Positions 1 to 9,369 of a stretch of DNA of 24,016 bases are shown here, in pieces. Position 1 is the first letter of the stretch, and every line of letters begins with the position of its first letter. The stretch lies in assembly GCA_009801015.1 (NCBI GenBank), contig VHZZ01029766.1, forward strand, positions 1 through 24,016. The letters are read 5' to 3'. Below the pieces are notes generated by a model. The model saw only the letters and a program-made list of their open reading frames with translations. It had not been told where the DNA came from and ran no database searches. The position numbers and the translations under genes are program-made. This DNA is from Silene noctiflora. Its lineage: Eukaryota > Streptophyta > Magnoliopsida > Caryophyllales > Caryophyllaceae.

Positions 1-1539
1 ATGGGTGCCTTCGGCTGGAACTAAGACTGCCCCTTGTGTTGTGAGTATGCCACGTCTGCTTCGTATGATTGATCCGGAAATGCTTTAACACACCCTCCTC
101 TTATAAAATGTATTGGAGCAGGTCTCTTTTCGCCCCTCTCTCTTCTCTAATTCTCCATATTCACAAATGGAAGTGCTTCTTTTACTTAGGATGCTTTCTT
201 ATACCTATTGATTTTAGTGGATGCTTACAGAAGTTTTAGTCTCGAACAAGAAGTTTTTGAAGTAGTCTTATTTGGGCGGGTGATTCGCATTGTAACACTC
301 TTCTTTGCTCAACTACAACAAGTGTGTCATCTCGCTCTTTTAGTAAGGATATAGGATAAGAGAGCAATCAATCACAATATGTGAAACTAGTTCAATGAAA
401 GTCTTCTTATGCGCAGCCGTTGCCCTTGTTTAGATGAGATCTCTCGTATCTTCTTTGTCTTGCATTTCCCTTGGTAACATTCTCTTCACATGATTCTTGT
501 AACAATTACCATTTTATTGTTAAAAAAGCTCTCTTTTATTAAAGATGCGCTAGCCTCTTTCTTCGTTTCGGCCATTCGCTCCTAACTTCTTACTTATATA
601 TATTTACTAAAATACTTCATGAGTGCCTGTGGTGCCTCATTTATCCCTCAAAACAAGCTCAGATCAGATACGTCTGTGTGCCTAGCTCGGTCCCACTTAA
701 AAAAAGAAAAAATAAAAGACGTATGGAGGAAATCCGTTAAAATAGCTTTTCGCAAAAGAGAAGGACAACTTTTATCATAAGTAAGATCAGCCATTGGCGA
801 GTGACAGGTAGGTGTTAATGAAATCCGCATTCAGATTGGATTGGATCTTGAGGACATTGATCGAAAGCACTCTACCGAGTAGATATATCTGAACACATGT
901 ATGCCTAAGTACTAACAATTAGATAAGAAGATACAAAAAGCATAGGGTGAGTATATATATTATATCTGGAGAATGCCATATAACCTGCTTCGAAGAACCT
1001 ATGATGTGTATTAGGACCCTGCTTCACTGTCTCGGAATGCAGGAGAATTTTTGGGGATTGGGAGGAAGGTAACGAGACATTAGTAGGTAATGCATATGCA
1101 AACCGTGAATGAGACTTTTTCATAACATAAAATGGATCCAAAAGGTCTTATTTTGCATAAAGCTATGCTTCCCCATGCTGGTTGAGTCTTTCATCTCTAG
1201 CTATTAAGAAGAAGGGAATTAAAGTATTACAAAGACCACTTCTCGGTTTATACGGGACTATGTTCTCCGGGTTCCGCTCTAGGTATTTAACTCAGTCGTG
1301 CCTTATTCTTCCATCTAAAAGCAGCATTGCCTATTTGAAACAAGCACATAATTTATAAAGTATAGTAATATAGATAAGATCGAGGTAATCATTAATTATA
1401 AAATTATAAGTAAATAGCAAACATAAACACGTATCGGCATGTGATATGGTTGCGTGGTTGGCAGCATGAGTCTCGGGAACAGGTTCCCTTTCAAACTAAA
1501 AGAAAAAGCAGCCGCTGGATTCTCCACTTTTGGAGTGTC
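1..1539. other. Gene-free stretch, AT-variable
   Basis: I see no supported gene here. The stretch is mixed, stop-rich sequence with a strongly AT-rich island around 1335-1430. Short open frames of 60-78 codons exist on the minus strand (for example 905-1141) but lack recognisable motifs and I do not call them. A minus-strand copy of a dispersed 14-mer lies at 1181-1194. A small hairpin (CTCCA/TGGAG around a CTTT loop) sits at 1522-1535. Confidence 0.6.
1181..1194 (-). repeat. Dispersed short repeat, partial copy
   Basis: Read on the minus strand this is ATGAAAGACTCAAC, identical to 12411-12424. The flank continues with a looser match (an AGCATGGGGAAG-type run against GTAAGGAGAAG). It is one of about five places where this word family recurs. 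Confidence 0.5.
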
Positions 1540-1622
1540 AAAAAAATGTTCATGGAAAAAAAGATCCTATAAGAAGTAAGAAGATAGTTGGCTAAGCCTT
1601 TAATCTGAAAAAAAAATGTTCA
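1540..1622 (+). repeat. Direct repeat of a 13-mer 70 bp apart
   Basis: AAAAAAATGTTCA occurs at 1540-1552 and again at 1610-1622, the second inside a slightly longer A run. The A-rich half makes it easy to arise by chance. The shared GTTCA tail at fixed 70-bp spacing suggests a small local duplication or a possible recombination pair. Confidence 0.4.
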
Positions 1623-2439
1623 CCAGCATTGTTTACGTTTTAGAATGGTATCTCTGTTGACAAGACTCTTTCTCTAGCATTCCCGTATGAAGCATTCGCT
1701 CCCCAAAGAAATGAACCAGCTGCCATCCGTATATATGGAACGCCCTTTGAGCGGTAGACCCGTTACAATATTAGTAAAAGACGAGTAGGAGGTCTTCCTT
1801 AGGATCCATGCGCAACTCATACATATATACCCTTCGTTAACTATAGTAAGCTTCTCTAATATCATCTTAACCTAAGAGTCTTTTGTCGTGCACGTGCTTA
1901 TTAAAAGAAACCACATCAGATAGGTGTTTTATTTTAAGAGCACAACGAATCATCAAATCCTTTCAGCAACCCTAACTGATCGGCTGCTCCCCGCTAATTA
2001 GAAGGAAACTGCCCTATTATACTCTACTCGTTATACTAGAAGGAAGAGTTAAACAGTGAAACTTCAACTCCAGCTTAAGATTAAGAGCTGGCTCCTGATC
2101 TTACTTCTCGCGCTCCTTATCGATCAGTGGGTCCCTTTGCTTGTTGGTTATGAATGAGTTAAATTCATGAATCGTCGGTAGTGAGACGCAGCACTCTCCC
2201 TTACTACGCTACGAAGCGAGTTTGTTCGTGAGCTACCATATATATCAGATCGGGTGAAGGCACGGGTCCCTTCTTTGGACCAAAAAATTCCCTGTACTCC
2301 AGCTCTACTCTTTATCCTGTGGCAACATATACAAAGCACATATATACATAAGAAACAATGGCATACGTCCTTTCCACTACATATAAGTCACGTGGGATTG
2401 ACTTTGAAGCTCTAGTTATGGTGTAAGATTTTTTTGAGC
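1623..2439. other. Gene-free stretch
   Basis: I recognise no gene, RNA or repeat family. Two minus-strand frames of 63 codons (1674-1865 and 2148-2339) are isolated, have no motif, and are of the size expected by chance. Confidence 0.55.
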
Positions 2440-2461
2440 TTTAGATTAATTTTAGATTAAT
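2440..2461 (+). repeat. Perfect 11-bp tandem duplication
   Basis: TTTAGATTAAT is present twice head to tail, at 2440-2450 and 2451-2461. This looks like a simple slippage duplication. Confidence 0.85.
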
Positions 2462-2484
2462 GAAGTCTAATGACCCTTCTTCTC

Positions 2485-2679
2485 TTAGCTTCGGACACGC
2501 TTTGTGTACTTCTTTGTTGTGGCTTCCCACTGGGGCTGTAGATCTTTCCCATGGGTGGTTTGGGGCTGAATTTCTGGGGCCAGTAGTCCTATATCCCCTT
2601 TACCCTCTTTATCGTCGAGGTGTGGATGATTTCTAATTGCCCAGAGGACTTCTAAAAAAAAGCTAGATGGTGGATCCAT
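2485..2679 (-). CDS. Unidentified 64-codon frame
   Basis: An ATG-started minus-strand frame lies in a locally more GC-rich patch. Its product would be hydrophilic and proline/charge rich, with a central HPHLDDKEGKGDIG run. I recognise no domain, signal peptide or membrane segment, and no neighbouring gene gives context. It may be a remnant of foreign or nuclear coding DNA because its composition differs from the AT-rich flanks, but chance is a fair explanation. Confidence 0.12.
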   Translation of the reverse strand: MDPPSSFFLEVLWAIRNHPHLDDKEGKGDIGLLAPEIQPQTTHGKDLQPQWEATTKKYTKRVRS

Positions 2680-3537
2680 CCGTATACTAATCCTCGATGT
2701 GAGGTAGGCAGTACTGATACATTATTAAAAATTAGATTAGCTTGCTCATCCCTTTTTCTTGCTTATATGCGTTATAATAAGAATACACAACAACTTCTGC
2801 TCGAGTAACAGCTTTATACTCTCACTAGTAAGTAATGTAAAAGCAACTTAACTTTCTTTATGTTTATAAAGCTTGAACTTATGTGCTAAGGTTTTTTCTT
2901 GAGGTACTACTTATTCCTTACCTAAATCCAGTAACTAACGTAATCTCTCTTGTCGTAGCTGGAGCAAGAAAATCTATCTTATACCCAGTGGTCCGGAATT
3001 GGTACTTTCTCTGCTAATGCTAAAACTTCGGCTGCTTCTCTCCGGGATAGATTCCAAGAGCATCACTAAGTATCAGAATACAACCCACGGGGGTCATACC
3101 ACGGCGTACCCACAAACAGCAGTTGGCGATAACACATTCTCGGGTCAAAACAAAACAGTGTCCAAAATGCCCATGCACCCTTGAAAAACAGGGGCCTAAC
3201 TCAGCGCTTTACTTCATGCTTTCCCCGAAGGCTTCTCTTATGAGCGACTTTTCCAATTACAAGACCCGCTCTGGGGTTACCCCGATTCCACCAAAATAAG
3301 AGAAAACGGGGAAGACTTTCACCAAAATGCTATATTAGTAGAATTTAATTCTTAATCTTTACGCTTGTGAATTTGATGCAATTAGATTGTCTTCACTTTG
3401 AGTCTTTACTTTGACGATATTGCCGGATCGAACGTACGTCAATTGTTCACCTTGCTGTTGCTGTTTGACTTTCGAGCCGATACCCTTGTTAGATTATAAA
3501 GTTTAGACTTGGGCCCTTGGACCTTTTTTCTTTTCCT
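2680..3537. other. Gene-free stretch
   Basis: No gene is recognised. A 61-codon plus frame (2999-3184) has no features and does not begin with ATG. The text around 3293-3303 (AAAATAAGAGA) loosely resembles the eudicot mitochondrial promoter nonamer but lacks its leading CRT and is not called. Confidence 0.5.
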
Positions 3538-3771
3538 TTAACTCGTGAATCGATACCCAATAGCCTTATCTGGGACCTGTATTTCCACTATCTGACGAAG
3601 CTGACTCGCGCTTGTCTTGCCCGCGACCCCCTTGTCGCTGTAGAATGCATACCCAGTATGTAACTGCTTGTCAAACCGATAGCCGCCTTTGGTTGCTTGT
3701 GGTTCAGTTGCTTGCCTTTCGGGTAAGATAGGTAGGTTGCCTATAAGTGAAGATAAGTAGGAATTTCTCAT
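3538..3771 (-). CDS. Unidentified 77-codon frame with YRFDK and DKGVAGKTSAS runs
   Basis: This ATG-started minus frame (MRNSYLSS at the start) contains GGYRFDK near residue 32, a DKGVAGKTSASQ run near 46-57, and a second GYRF near the C-terminus. A YRFDK terminus also ends the minus frame at 5133-5360, and loosely similar acidic or glycine runs occur in the degenerate blocks at 5.1-6.5 kb, 8.6-9.4 kb and 13.8-14.0 kb. I see no membrane segment or known domain. It is most likely a decayed member of that repeat family rather than a working gene. Confidence 0.15.
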   Translation of the reverse strand: MRNSYLSSLIGNLPILPERQATEPQATKGGYRFDKQLHTGYAFYSDKGVAGKTSASQLRQIVEIQVPDKAIGYRFTS

Positions 3772-4317
3772 GTATAAGAAAGGGCTTTTCCCTATTAGAG
3801 GTGCTTCCCCAATTCAAAAGTTTAGTAAAAGCCAGCGTACTCCAGTGCTCTTCCAGCAAAGCGGGTACCAAAGGATGATAGTCCAGCAGCTGTTCCCACT
3901 ATTGTAGGTCATTTACCTAACTCAATTAGTGGGATGCCCCACAAAAATGCCTCCTTATGGCAGAAGTCCGGGGTTAAGTAAGTGCACTTAGTTAAGTGAG
4001 GTTAATTGGCTCAACTTAATAGGAGAGGGCTTCTTTCTAGAGGCCAATGATGTTAGGTGCCCCACAAATGCCTTACTGCCTTCCCTCAACAGCCAGAAAA
4101 GGAACCGCCTTAGAGTAGCGCCCCAAATCTCAAACCCAACATGTCCAAAGAGGCCTTTCCTCGCTATCTACCTCTCTTGTTCCAGTTTCGTATAAGACTT
4201 CAGTATTTTACTTAGATATGTATATGGCAATAGTGGGTCAACCCGCCGTAATTCCTTTCGATCGTGAATAAGGCGTCTAATTTAATTCTTGATTGAGATA
4301 ACTGCAAGGAAGGACAG
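3772..4317. other. Gene-free stretch with a loose internal repeat
   Basis: No gene is recognised. TGCCCCACAAAAATGCCTC near 3934 and TGCCCCACAAATGCCTTA near 4058 form a loose repeat pair about 120 bp apart. GTTAAGT-type words cluster at 3970-4020. Nothing else stands out. Confidence 0.5.
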
Positions 4318-4346
4318 TTGACATCTTTCTTCATAAGAGGCAAAGA

Positions 4347-4562
4347 TCATATCCCATACATCTGTATAAACTCCTGCCCCTCAGCAAAGACCTTAACTTG
4401 CGCATCTTTTCTTTGTGCCTGGCACACTAAACTCAGCCTCGAGATATCTCTTCTACAGTTTTTGACCCCCTGTGTAAACTTAGGAGAATTTATAAGTGTT
4501 ATAAGTGAAAGACTTACTTGTGCCCAAAGACTGACTTCTGCCCACAACAAGGCGAAAGTCAT
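4347..4562 (-). CDS. Unidentified 71-codon frame over an 18-bp duplication
   Basis: This ATG-started minus frame encodes an N-terminus with an internal echo (WAEVSLWAQVSLSL, residues about 7-20). The echo is the translation of the 18-bp imperfect tandem repeat at 4511-4546. The first 25 residues are hydrophobic and the rest is basic. The opposite strand is also open, but only from a TTG. No family is recognised. The echo is explained by the DNA duplication, so it is weak evidence for selection on protein. Confidence 0.12.
   Translation of the reverse strand: MTFALLWAEVSLWAQVSLSLITLINSPKFTQGVKNCRRDISRLSLVCQAQRKDAQVKVFAEGQEFIQMYGI
4511..4546 (+). repeat. Imperfect 18-bp tandem duplication
   Basis: GACTTACTTGTGCCCAAA (4511-4528) is followed directly by GACTGACTTCTGCCCACA (4529-4546), 15 of 18 positions identical. 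Three substitutions between the copies suggest the duplication is not very recent. Confidence 0.75.
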
Positions 4563-4608
4563 GATTCCATTAATTAAGAAGTAAGAATACTTGTAAAAAG
4601 TACGAAAA

Positions 4609-5151
4609 ATGCCTTTACATATCTTTCACTCGTTCCAGCAACCTGCTCTAATCTTTCGTGCTCGGAAAGCAGGACAGGAGGGGCCCGTCCTTGAGGTTCA
4701 TTCTGCCGGAAAAGGCTTGTACATTAGCCGCATGAAAGGAGTTTCACTGAGTAGTGGATCCTGGGACAGATGCCACTTGCACTTTGTCCACTGGCGCCTG
4801 TGTGCTTCGAGACAAAGCCCTAAAAAGAGAGAAGATAAGCAGCGCACACTCTTTAAGATCTTACCGAGGAAAGAATTGAATCCAATTGCATGCTATTTAG
4901 TGATTCTACACGACTGTCTTCTCAATCTGGTCAGCTCCTCTCTTTTCACGGCACGCTCTTTCTTCATGAAAGTCAAAGCCTCCAGCCAACACGCCAGGAC
5001 CTTCTTTCGGGCCAAGTCAAGGCCCTTCCGCGTCTTACCACCGAACAAAAAGATAGGATTAGCATTTAGAATAGGGTGCAGCATTAAGCATAGGCACCCT
5101 GGCCCGGCGGCAAACTCTTCTACGAATCTCCTTTACTTGTCGAACCTGTAA
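4609..5151 (+). CDS. Hypothetical protein, 180 codons (longest intact frame)
   Basis: This is the longest ATG-started frame in the window. The predicted product is strongly basic, with KAGQEGP near 20-26, an MKGVSLSSGSWDRCHLHFVHW stretch at about 42-62, a KKRED run at 72-76, a hydrophobic segment at about 91-113 that could be a single membrane span, and a basic C-terminal third (KSRPFRVLPPNKK). The minus strand is also open for 63 codons (4893-5084) and reads plausibly, so the coding strand is not certain. No known mitochondrial protein is recognised and no ribosome-binding signal is expected. The segment looks somewhat more GC-rich than its flanks, which would fit an insertion. It could be an unassigned mitochondrial ORF, a transferred fragment, or chance openness. 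Confidence 0.28.
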   Translation: MPLHIFHSFQQPALIFRARKAGQEGPVLEVHSAGKGLYISRMKGVSLSSGSWDRCHLHFVHWRLCASRQSPKKREDKQRTLFKILPRKELNPIACYLVILHDCLLNLVSSSLFTARSFFMKVKASSQHARTFFRAKSRPFRVLPPNKKIGLAFRIGCSIKHRHPGPAANSSTNLLYLSNL

Positions 5152-5344
5152 ACTCGGTTACTTGAAACTCGTTCCCTTGCAGTTAAGATACGCGGTCCCC
5201 GATTATTAATATTAAAAAAAGGATAGGATTTCCAGTATATAGAGTAGGGAACCCGTCTCTCCAACACCATCAAAAGCTTCATCACCAGCTGCATCTTCCG
5301 AAACAAACAGCTACTTTGGTCTAAATTAAGGAATCCCCCCTCCG

Positions 5345-5827
5345 ATGCTTCTTTTGACACGTCAGCTACTTATGCTCCTGATGACTCGACTCCGTCTTCT
5401 TATAATTCTTAGTATGATATTTCTGACACGACTGACACAACTGATGAATCTGATGCCCCGCCCTCGGGATAAACTGCGTTTTCTTAGTATGACAGTTAGT
5501 GTGCTGATACGTATGCCACTTCGTCTTCGACGGCACCCCTTTGTTCTACTTCGTCTTGTTCTGACAGGTAGAGGAGTGAAAGTCCTTTTTCCAGGGCATA
5601 TACTGCTTAGAATTAGAATAGGTAGGAGAGGGATACTGCCGGATCTTCGTTCTCATCAACGACTTATGGAACTTCATAAGCTGATTGGCCGCCTTCGCCT
5701 TGACTTTTCTTGTCGAACCCTTGTCTTGCAGTTAACTTTTTTTCGTGAGGAAGTGAGAGAGCTCGTTCCCTTGAGTATGGGTGGTCCCGGATTAGTGATA
5801 TCAAGGATAGGCATTTTACATATATAG
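5345..5827 (+). CDS. 160-codon frame, probably a by-product of the triplet-biased repeat
   Basis: This is an ATG-started plus frame with a Leu/Arg/Met-rich product: LLLTRQLLMLLMTRLRLLII at the start, and repeated LTR and LRL words to about residue 70. The first 40 codons come from an imperfect TGA-NNN-NNN pattern (5424-5459) read out of phase. In the adjacent frame the same DNA gives an Asp/Ser/Thr-rich string with stops. Openness is therefore largely a consequence of period-3 simple sequence. The hydrophobic, basic N-terminus would superficially resemble membrane proteins of cytoplasmic-male-sterility type, but no known mitochondrial gene fragment is fused to it. I regard it as a shadow unless transcripts show otherwise. 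Confidence 0.15.
   Translation: MLLLTRQLLMLLMTRLRLLIILSMIFLTRLTQLMNLMPRPRDKLRFLSMTVSVLIRMPLRLRRHPFVLLRLVLTGRGVKVLFPGHILLRIRIGRRGILPDLRSHQRLMELHKLIGRLRLDFSCRTLVLQLTFFREEVRELVPLSMGGPGLVISRIGILHI
5424..5459 (+). repeat. Imperfect 9-bp tandem array, four units
   Basis: TGACACGAC, TGACACAAC, TGATGAATC and TGATGCCCC follow each other without gaps. The 5' flank (5350-5395) holds looser relatives such as TTGACACGTC and TGATGACTCGAC, which shows a larger cryptically simple tract. Confidence 0.7.
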
Positions 5828-5949
5828 TGGGACCCCCTTTTACACCACCATAAAAAACCGCGGAATGAGCCCCTTTGCCCGAAATTGAAGAATCCCCATC
5901 ATCTTATGACTTTTTGGCTTTAACTTGATCAGCAAAAGCTTGTCCTCGC

Positions 5950-5964
5950 TCACCAACAGCTGCT
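5950..5964 (-). repeat. 15-bp inverted repeat, partner at 9212-9226
   Basis: The minus strand reads AGCAGCTGTTGGTGA, identical to plus-strand 9212-9226. The flanks keep a weaker similarity (GCG or TCG follows). It ties the 5.1-6.5 kb block to the 8.6-9.4 kb block in opposite orientation. Confidence 0.6.
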
Positions 5965-6707
5965 TCTTTGGGGAATTTATCTTCATATACTTAGAGTTCA
6001 TGTTCGGTATCCGCTTGATTGGCTGAGTCTTCGTCTGGATCAGACTCTGCTTGTAATAAGGAATTAGGATCTTGTTAGCCTTTAGTATAAGTATAAGGAG
6101 CTGGCCGGCGTAGTCAGTTAATCAGCAAGAATGAAGTTGCCAAATCATTTTTTAGAATTCTGGCCGAGGTAGGCGAGGTTCTAACCGGACTATACCTAAG
6201 TGCAATTCCTTCTAACTTCGTTCTCTTCCAGTTATAGGTCTTCCCGGTCTGAGACACCTTCCCCGATATCTGATTCCCATGTAACTCTTTGTTGTCTAAC
6301 CGATAAGGACCTCTGGATTCTCAAAGGTAAGATCGGTCTTTTGGGGCATTCAACGGCACTTTTGCCTGCTTTTTGGCAATACAGGGCGAATTCGACTTCT
6401 AAGAATCAAGCTTTAGATAAGAGTGGGATTAATCACCAAATTCCAAGCACGACAAGCCAGTCTTTCGAGCGAACAAAAGCTGCTTCATTTGGATCTGGCT
6501 CAGGTAGTAACTTTTATATTGTAAGAAGGATAGGCAGTGAGTAATGCAGGCTCCTTGTGAACACGGCCCATAGCAAAAGTGTGAAGGGCTGGCTTGATCG
6601 GATGAAATACGTTTTTTCCGCTTTCCCAATGGCCGATCAGGAGGAAGGATCACTTGCATGCACTCGCTTTTATGCATTAGCTTTCGTGCCACATTAAGAT
6701 TAAGAAA

Positions 6708-6723
6708 AGGAATGAAAGACTCA
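6708..6723 (+). repeat. Dispersed short repeat, 16-bp copy
   Basis: AGGAATGAAAGACTCA is identical to 12407-12422. Similarity fades after the last base, although a TAAG..GGAGAG run follows as in the longer copies. Confidence 0.55.
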
Positions 6724-7063
6724 CATATTAAGTAAGTAAGGGAGAGGAGCTAGTGGTCGACGAGTCTCTTAAGGCATCCCATGATGCTCCATAGAATACT
6801 GTTGAGGATGGGCTTTGACCCTTTCCTATGCGCTAGTTAAGTTAACCCGCATCGGCGGACGAACATACCTCTTCGAACAGATGACTCTGATAGAATGGCT
6901 TTCTCATTTCCTTTATTAGGCCGCTTACTACTGAACCGAAAGAAGCCTTACTTTAAAGAGGGGACCCCCTTAATCAAATGAAATGCATTTTTATGGCTCT
7001 GCTATGCTATGTAAGGGCTCTTCCCTATAAAACGGGCGTGGGAAGGTTGCAATTAGACATCTT

Positions 7064-7102
7064 ATAAAATAGATAAGCGTTAGATAGATTTAACTATTTT
7101 AT
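7064..7102 (+). other. Hairpin, 9-bp perfect stem
   Basis: ATAAAATAG (7064-7072) pairs with CTATTTTAT (7094-7102) around a 21-nt loop. The stem is AT-rich and would be weak. There is no adjacent gene that it could end or protect. Confidence 0.4.
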
Positions 7103-7618
7103 CTTAATGGAATGATGCGGTTGTCTAGGGTAGTAGGGCTTTTCCCACACATAAGAATACTGACAGGGTAGAATCTCTCAGTAATCCACAAGATTCATAG
7201 GAAGTGAGCAAGTCAAGCTGGAAGATCCGCCTTTTCGACAGCGTCTACGAATGCTTCGTTGTAAAGGGCGAGAAGTAGAGATGCCATTTCATAGGTCATA
7301 GATTCGAAGATAGGAAAATAGGAAGAAATATAAGTCCTCGGAAAGAGCCTCTTAAATTCTTAAATGAAGATCTTTTCAAGCGAATTGGCCGGGTCAGTAA
7401 AGAAAGAAAGGGTCTTTACTATCTTATGGGTGGCAAAAGCCGCCTAAAGTACTGTTTTTAATCGAGTGCTAAAAGGAAAGAGAAGGTGTGCATAGGAAGA
7501 ATGCAAGCTGTCTTGTTAAGTGGAACGATTCCCGATCTCAAATCAAATGAAGCACTATCGAATGACAAATCCTGAGAAAAAATAACAGTTAAAAAGCGCT
7601 GTTTGATCTTTGATGGGC

Positions 7619-7825
7619 TCACGTAGTCTGAGTTGGAAAAGGAAGTGATCGAGCAATAACAACCCTCCCTTGATAAAAGAAAAAGGCTTTGAAGCAGCCA
7701 TCCTTTGTGGTCAACGTAACTACATTTGCATCCAAGGTGGCATCCTTGGGCTCAAGCCCGATACAGCAATCCCGCGTGAGTGAAGACAAGAGAGAGCTAA
7801 CGCCTGCAATAAAGGAAGAGCTCAC
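7619..7825 (-). CDS. Unidentified 68-codon frame (GTG start)
   Basis: The product reads smoothly (RDCCIGLEPKDATLDANVV, then TTKDGCFKAFFFYQGRVV) with no membrane segment. There is no ATG start: the first codon is GTG, so it may be the inside of a larger decayed frame. The plus strand over 7680-7790 also yields a protein-like run (EAAILCGQRNYICIQGGILG), so strand is ambiguous. No family is recognised. Confidence 0.12.
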   Translation of the reverse strand: MSSSFIAGVSSLLSSLTRDCCIGLEPKDATLDANVVTLTTKDGCFKAFFFYQGRVVIARSLPFPTQTT

Positions 7826-8594
7826 AGGAATTAACGAGAAGGGTAGTCAAGGCTAGAAGAACAGTTAAGGACACCAATGGGTCACCAAAGTGGGCCACCT
7901 AATGCCTTAAAAAAGAAGAAGAATTGGCATTCCAGCTCTTCTCTCAGTAAGAAGCGAGTGTAATAGCTGTTATCTTGTTGTTTTAAAAGAGGGGCGGGCC
8001 AGTTAGTGAAGACTGCTAAGAAGAGGTAGCGAGTAGGATGTGGACGAGTGCAGCGAAGCGAAAAGAGTACGTTAACGGGTCCATCACGACATGCGGCGGT
8101 TAGAATGACTATCAGCAGCTTATCCTTGCTTTTTTAGGTACATTCTGTGACTTAGGGGCTACCCTACCCCATTAGAGGAGCCCACTAAAAGCTTTTTTTT
8201 TCAGTAGGCGCCGTTGTACGTCAAGTCAGCTAAGTCAATCGCGTAAAGTGATTCATCAAAGCAAGCTACTCTTCCGAGTGAAAGGGTTGTTGAAAGGGTG
8301 TCATTCTGTATTTGGGTTGAGAATCTAAAAGGGTAACAGGTCTTCAATCCCACGCCTATCTATGAGTCTTCACCCTTGTTCTACATGGATCGGAGGATAA
8401 GAAAGTGATGCCCAGGGGGCATTCATTGTAGCTGACATAATCACATTTATGCCAAATGTCAAGAGGGAGTTCGAGGTGAACTCATCATACAAGTTGAGTC
8501 AAGGATCGCCTCCATGATCTACGAACGGGTCTTCGGTGGGGCTTCTTAAGCCAGAAGAGTAGAGTAACGATAGCGCCTTCTTTTATTAATATGG
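7826..8594. other. Gene-free stretch
   Basis: I see no gene, RNA or repeat above background. The sequence is mixed and moderately purine-rich. Confidence 0.55.
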
Positions 8595-8671
8595 CTAGAT
8601 GTAATCTTTGAACGCGCTATTCTCGCGGGGCCCGGCAACAAAGACTGGGCAGAAAGATGGGACACAACTAA

Positions 8672-8929
8672 GGCGAGGAAGAAGCGGTACCAGAAAAAGA
8701 AGAATTTTTAGTCTTTCCAAAGGGTCAAAAGGAGCAATTCCTGAGTCTGACCAACAACTGTCAAACAAACAGAGTCGATTCGGAAGAAGTCCCACCAAGA
8801 GTAGAGCCAGTCGAAGACGATGAAGCTCTTGCTGTCGATGACCAAGCTTTCGATCATGCTGTCCCGGATCGTGGAAACTTTAAACCTGGGAGCTTACTAT
8901 ATAGAAAAAAGGAACCAGCTGTACCCTAA
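8672..8929 (+). pseudogene. Acidic open frame of 85 residues without ATG
   Basis: This stop-to-stop frame has no initiator. It has an acidic N-terminus (GEEEAVPEKEE), an SEEVPPRVEPVEDDEALAVD run at about 37-56, DQAFDHAVPDRG at 57-68 and GSLLYRKKEPAVP at the end. The minus-strand fragment near 5230-5300 has a similar order (DEAFD, then GETGSLLY). Lack of a start codon and the purine bias argue against an active gene. It is the best-preserved member of the family in the window. I recognise no outside homologue. Confidence 0.22.
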
Positions 8930-9102
8930 CTAACTTACCTTCACCGGAACCCTTCTTTACTGAGAGCCACCGAAGGTGGTTAAAAGAAGACAAAGAGGAA
9001 CCCGGAGTCTCTTGACCTTGACCTGTCTAAAGGAGAGGGTGCATACCTAACAAGCCCCAAGGGAATAACTCGTTAGACCAGGCCCAGTTTCAGGCAAATT
9101 AA

Positions 9103-9369
9103 AATCAGAAGGGGCGGGTACAGTTACACCTTCTCCAGCGCAAGAATCCGTATGACAAGGAGAAGCTCCAGCCGAAGCATTACCAACCAGAACAGAAGAA
9201 GGAAAATCTTGAGCAGCTGTTGGTGATCGTCGAAACAGAAAGACAAGGCCCAGTAAAGAAAGTTTTCTACTTACTTAGTGAGGAACACACCTTTAAGGTG
9301 AACAAGGAGCAGGCAAAGCCAAAGATGGGCAACCAGAATAAGGCTCAAACAAGGCAACAAAGGTGTTAA
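9103..9369 (+). pseudogene. Charged open frame of 88 residues without a usable start
   Basis: This stop-to-stop frame reads QRKNPYDKEKLQPKHYQPEQ near the start, then LEQLLVIVETERQGPVKKVF and a Lys/Gln-rich tail. The only ATG is near the end. Another frame over the same DNA gives the family-type AAVGDR string and a late GEADTEEAASTDREKVQ run. Two plausible frames in purine-rich DNA suggest compositional openness. Confidence 0.15.
9212..9226 (+). repeat. 15-bp inverted repeat, partner at 5950-5964
   Basis: AGCAGCTGTTGGTGA matches the reverse complement of 5950-5964 exactly. A pair of this length is shorter than the repeats usually active in plant mitochondrial recombination. It is noted as evidence of shared ancestry of the two blocks. 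Confidence 0.6.

Larger units (their letters stand above)
5133..6540 (-). repeat. Degenerate pyrimidine-rich repeat block (minus strand spells decayed acidic peptides)
   Basis: Several diverged copies of similar text lie here. GTCGAACCTG with TTGCAGTTAA recurs at about 5137-5185 and 5711-5735. GGATAGG..TTT followed by ATATATAG and GGGACCC-like text recurs at about 5220-5255 and 5806-5837. A CAGCTGCTTC..TTTGG core recurs at about 5305-5320, 5957-5971 and 6477-6491. On the minus strand the cores give broken acidic peptides such as EDAAGDEAFDGVGETGSLLY and KEAAVGERGQAFADQ. Stops are common. The copies are too diverged for me to give a unit length. It may be an old tandem array or the remains of a repetitive coding sequence. 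Confidence 0.4.
6541..7618. other. Gene-free stretch
   Basis: No gene is recognised. It contains a plus-strand copy of the dispersed AGGAATGAAAGACTCA repeat (6708-6723) and a hairpin (7064-7102). A minus frame at 6429-6692 overlaps the repeat block and shows no features. Confidence 0.5.

Noticed and set aside
1455-1490. GGGAACAGGTTCCC as a tRNA or terminator stem
   Set aside because: The loop would be only two bases and no cloverleaf surrounds it.
3293-3303. AAAATAAGAGA as a eudicot mitochondrial promoter; also GGATAAGAGAG near 354
   Set aside because: Both miss the CRT start of the CRTA-type nonamer and no gene follows at a sensible distance.
4318-4584. Plus-strand frame of 88 codons
   Set aside because: It opens with TTG, and its only ATG is near the end; it shadows the minus frame over an 18-bp duplication.
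6200-6544. Plus-strand frame of 114 codons
   Set aside because: It lies in the degenerate repeat block, is Ser-rich from pyrimidine composition, lacks motifs, and overlaps a minus frame of similar quality.
8595-8823. Opposed 67- and 71-codon frames
   Set aside because: They are compositional shadows of the purine-rich block; the more telling frame there is 8672-8929.
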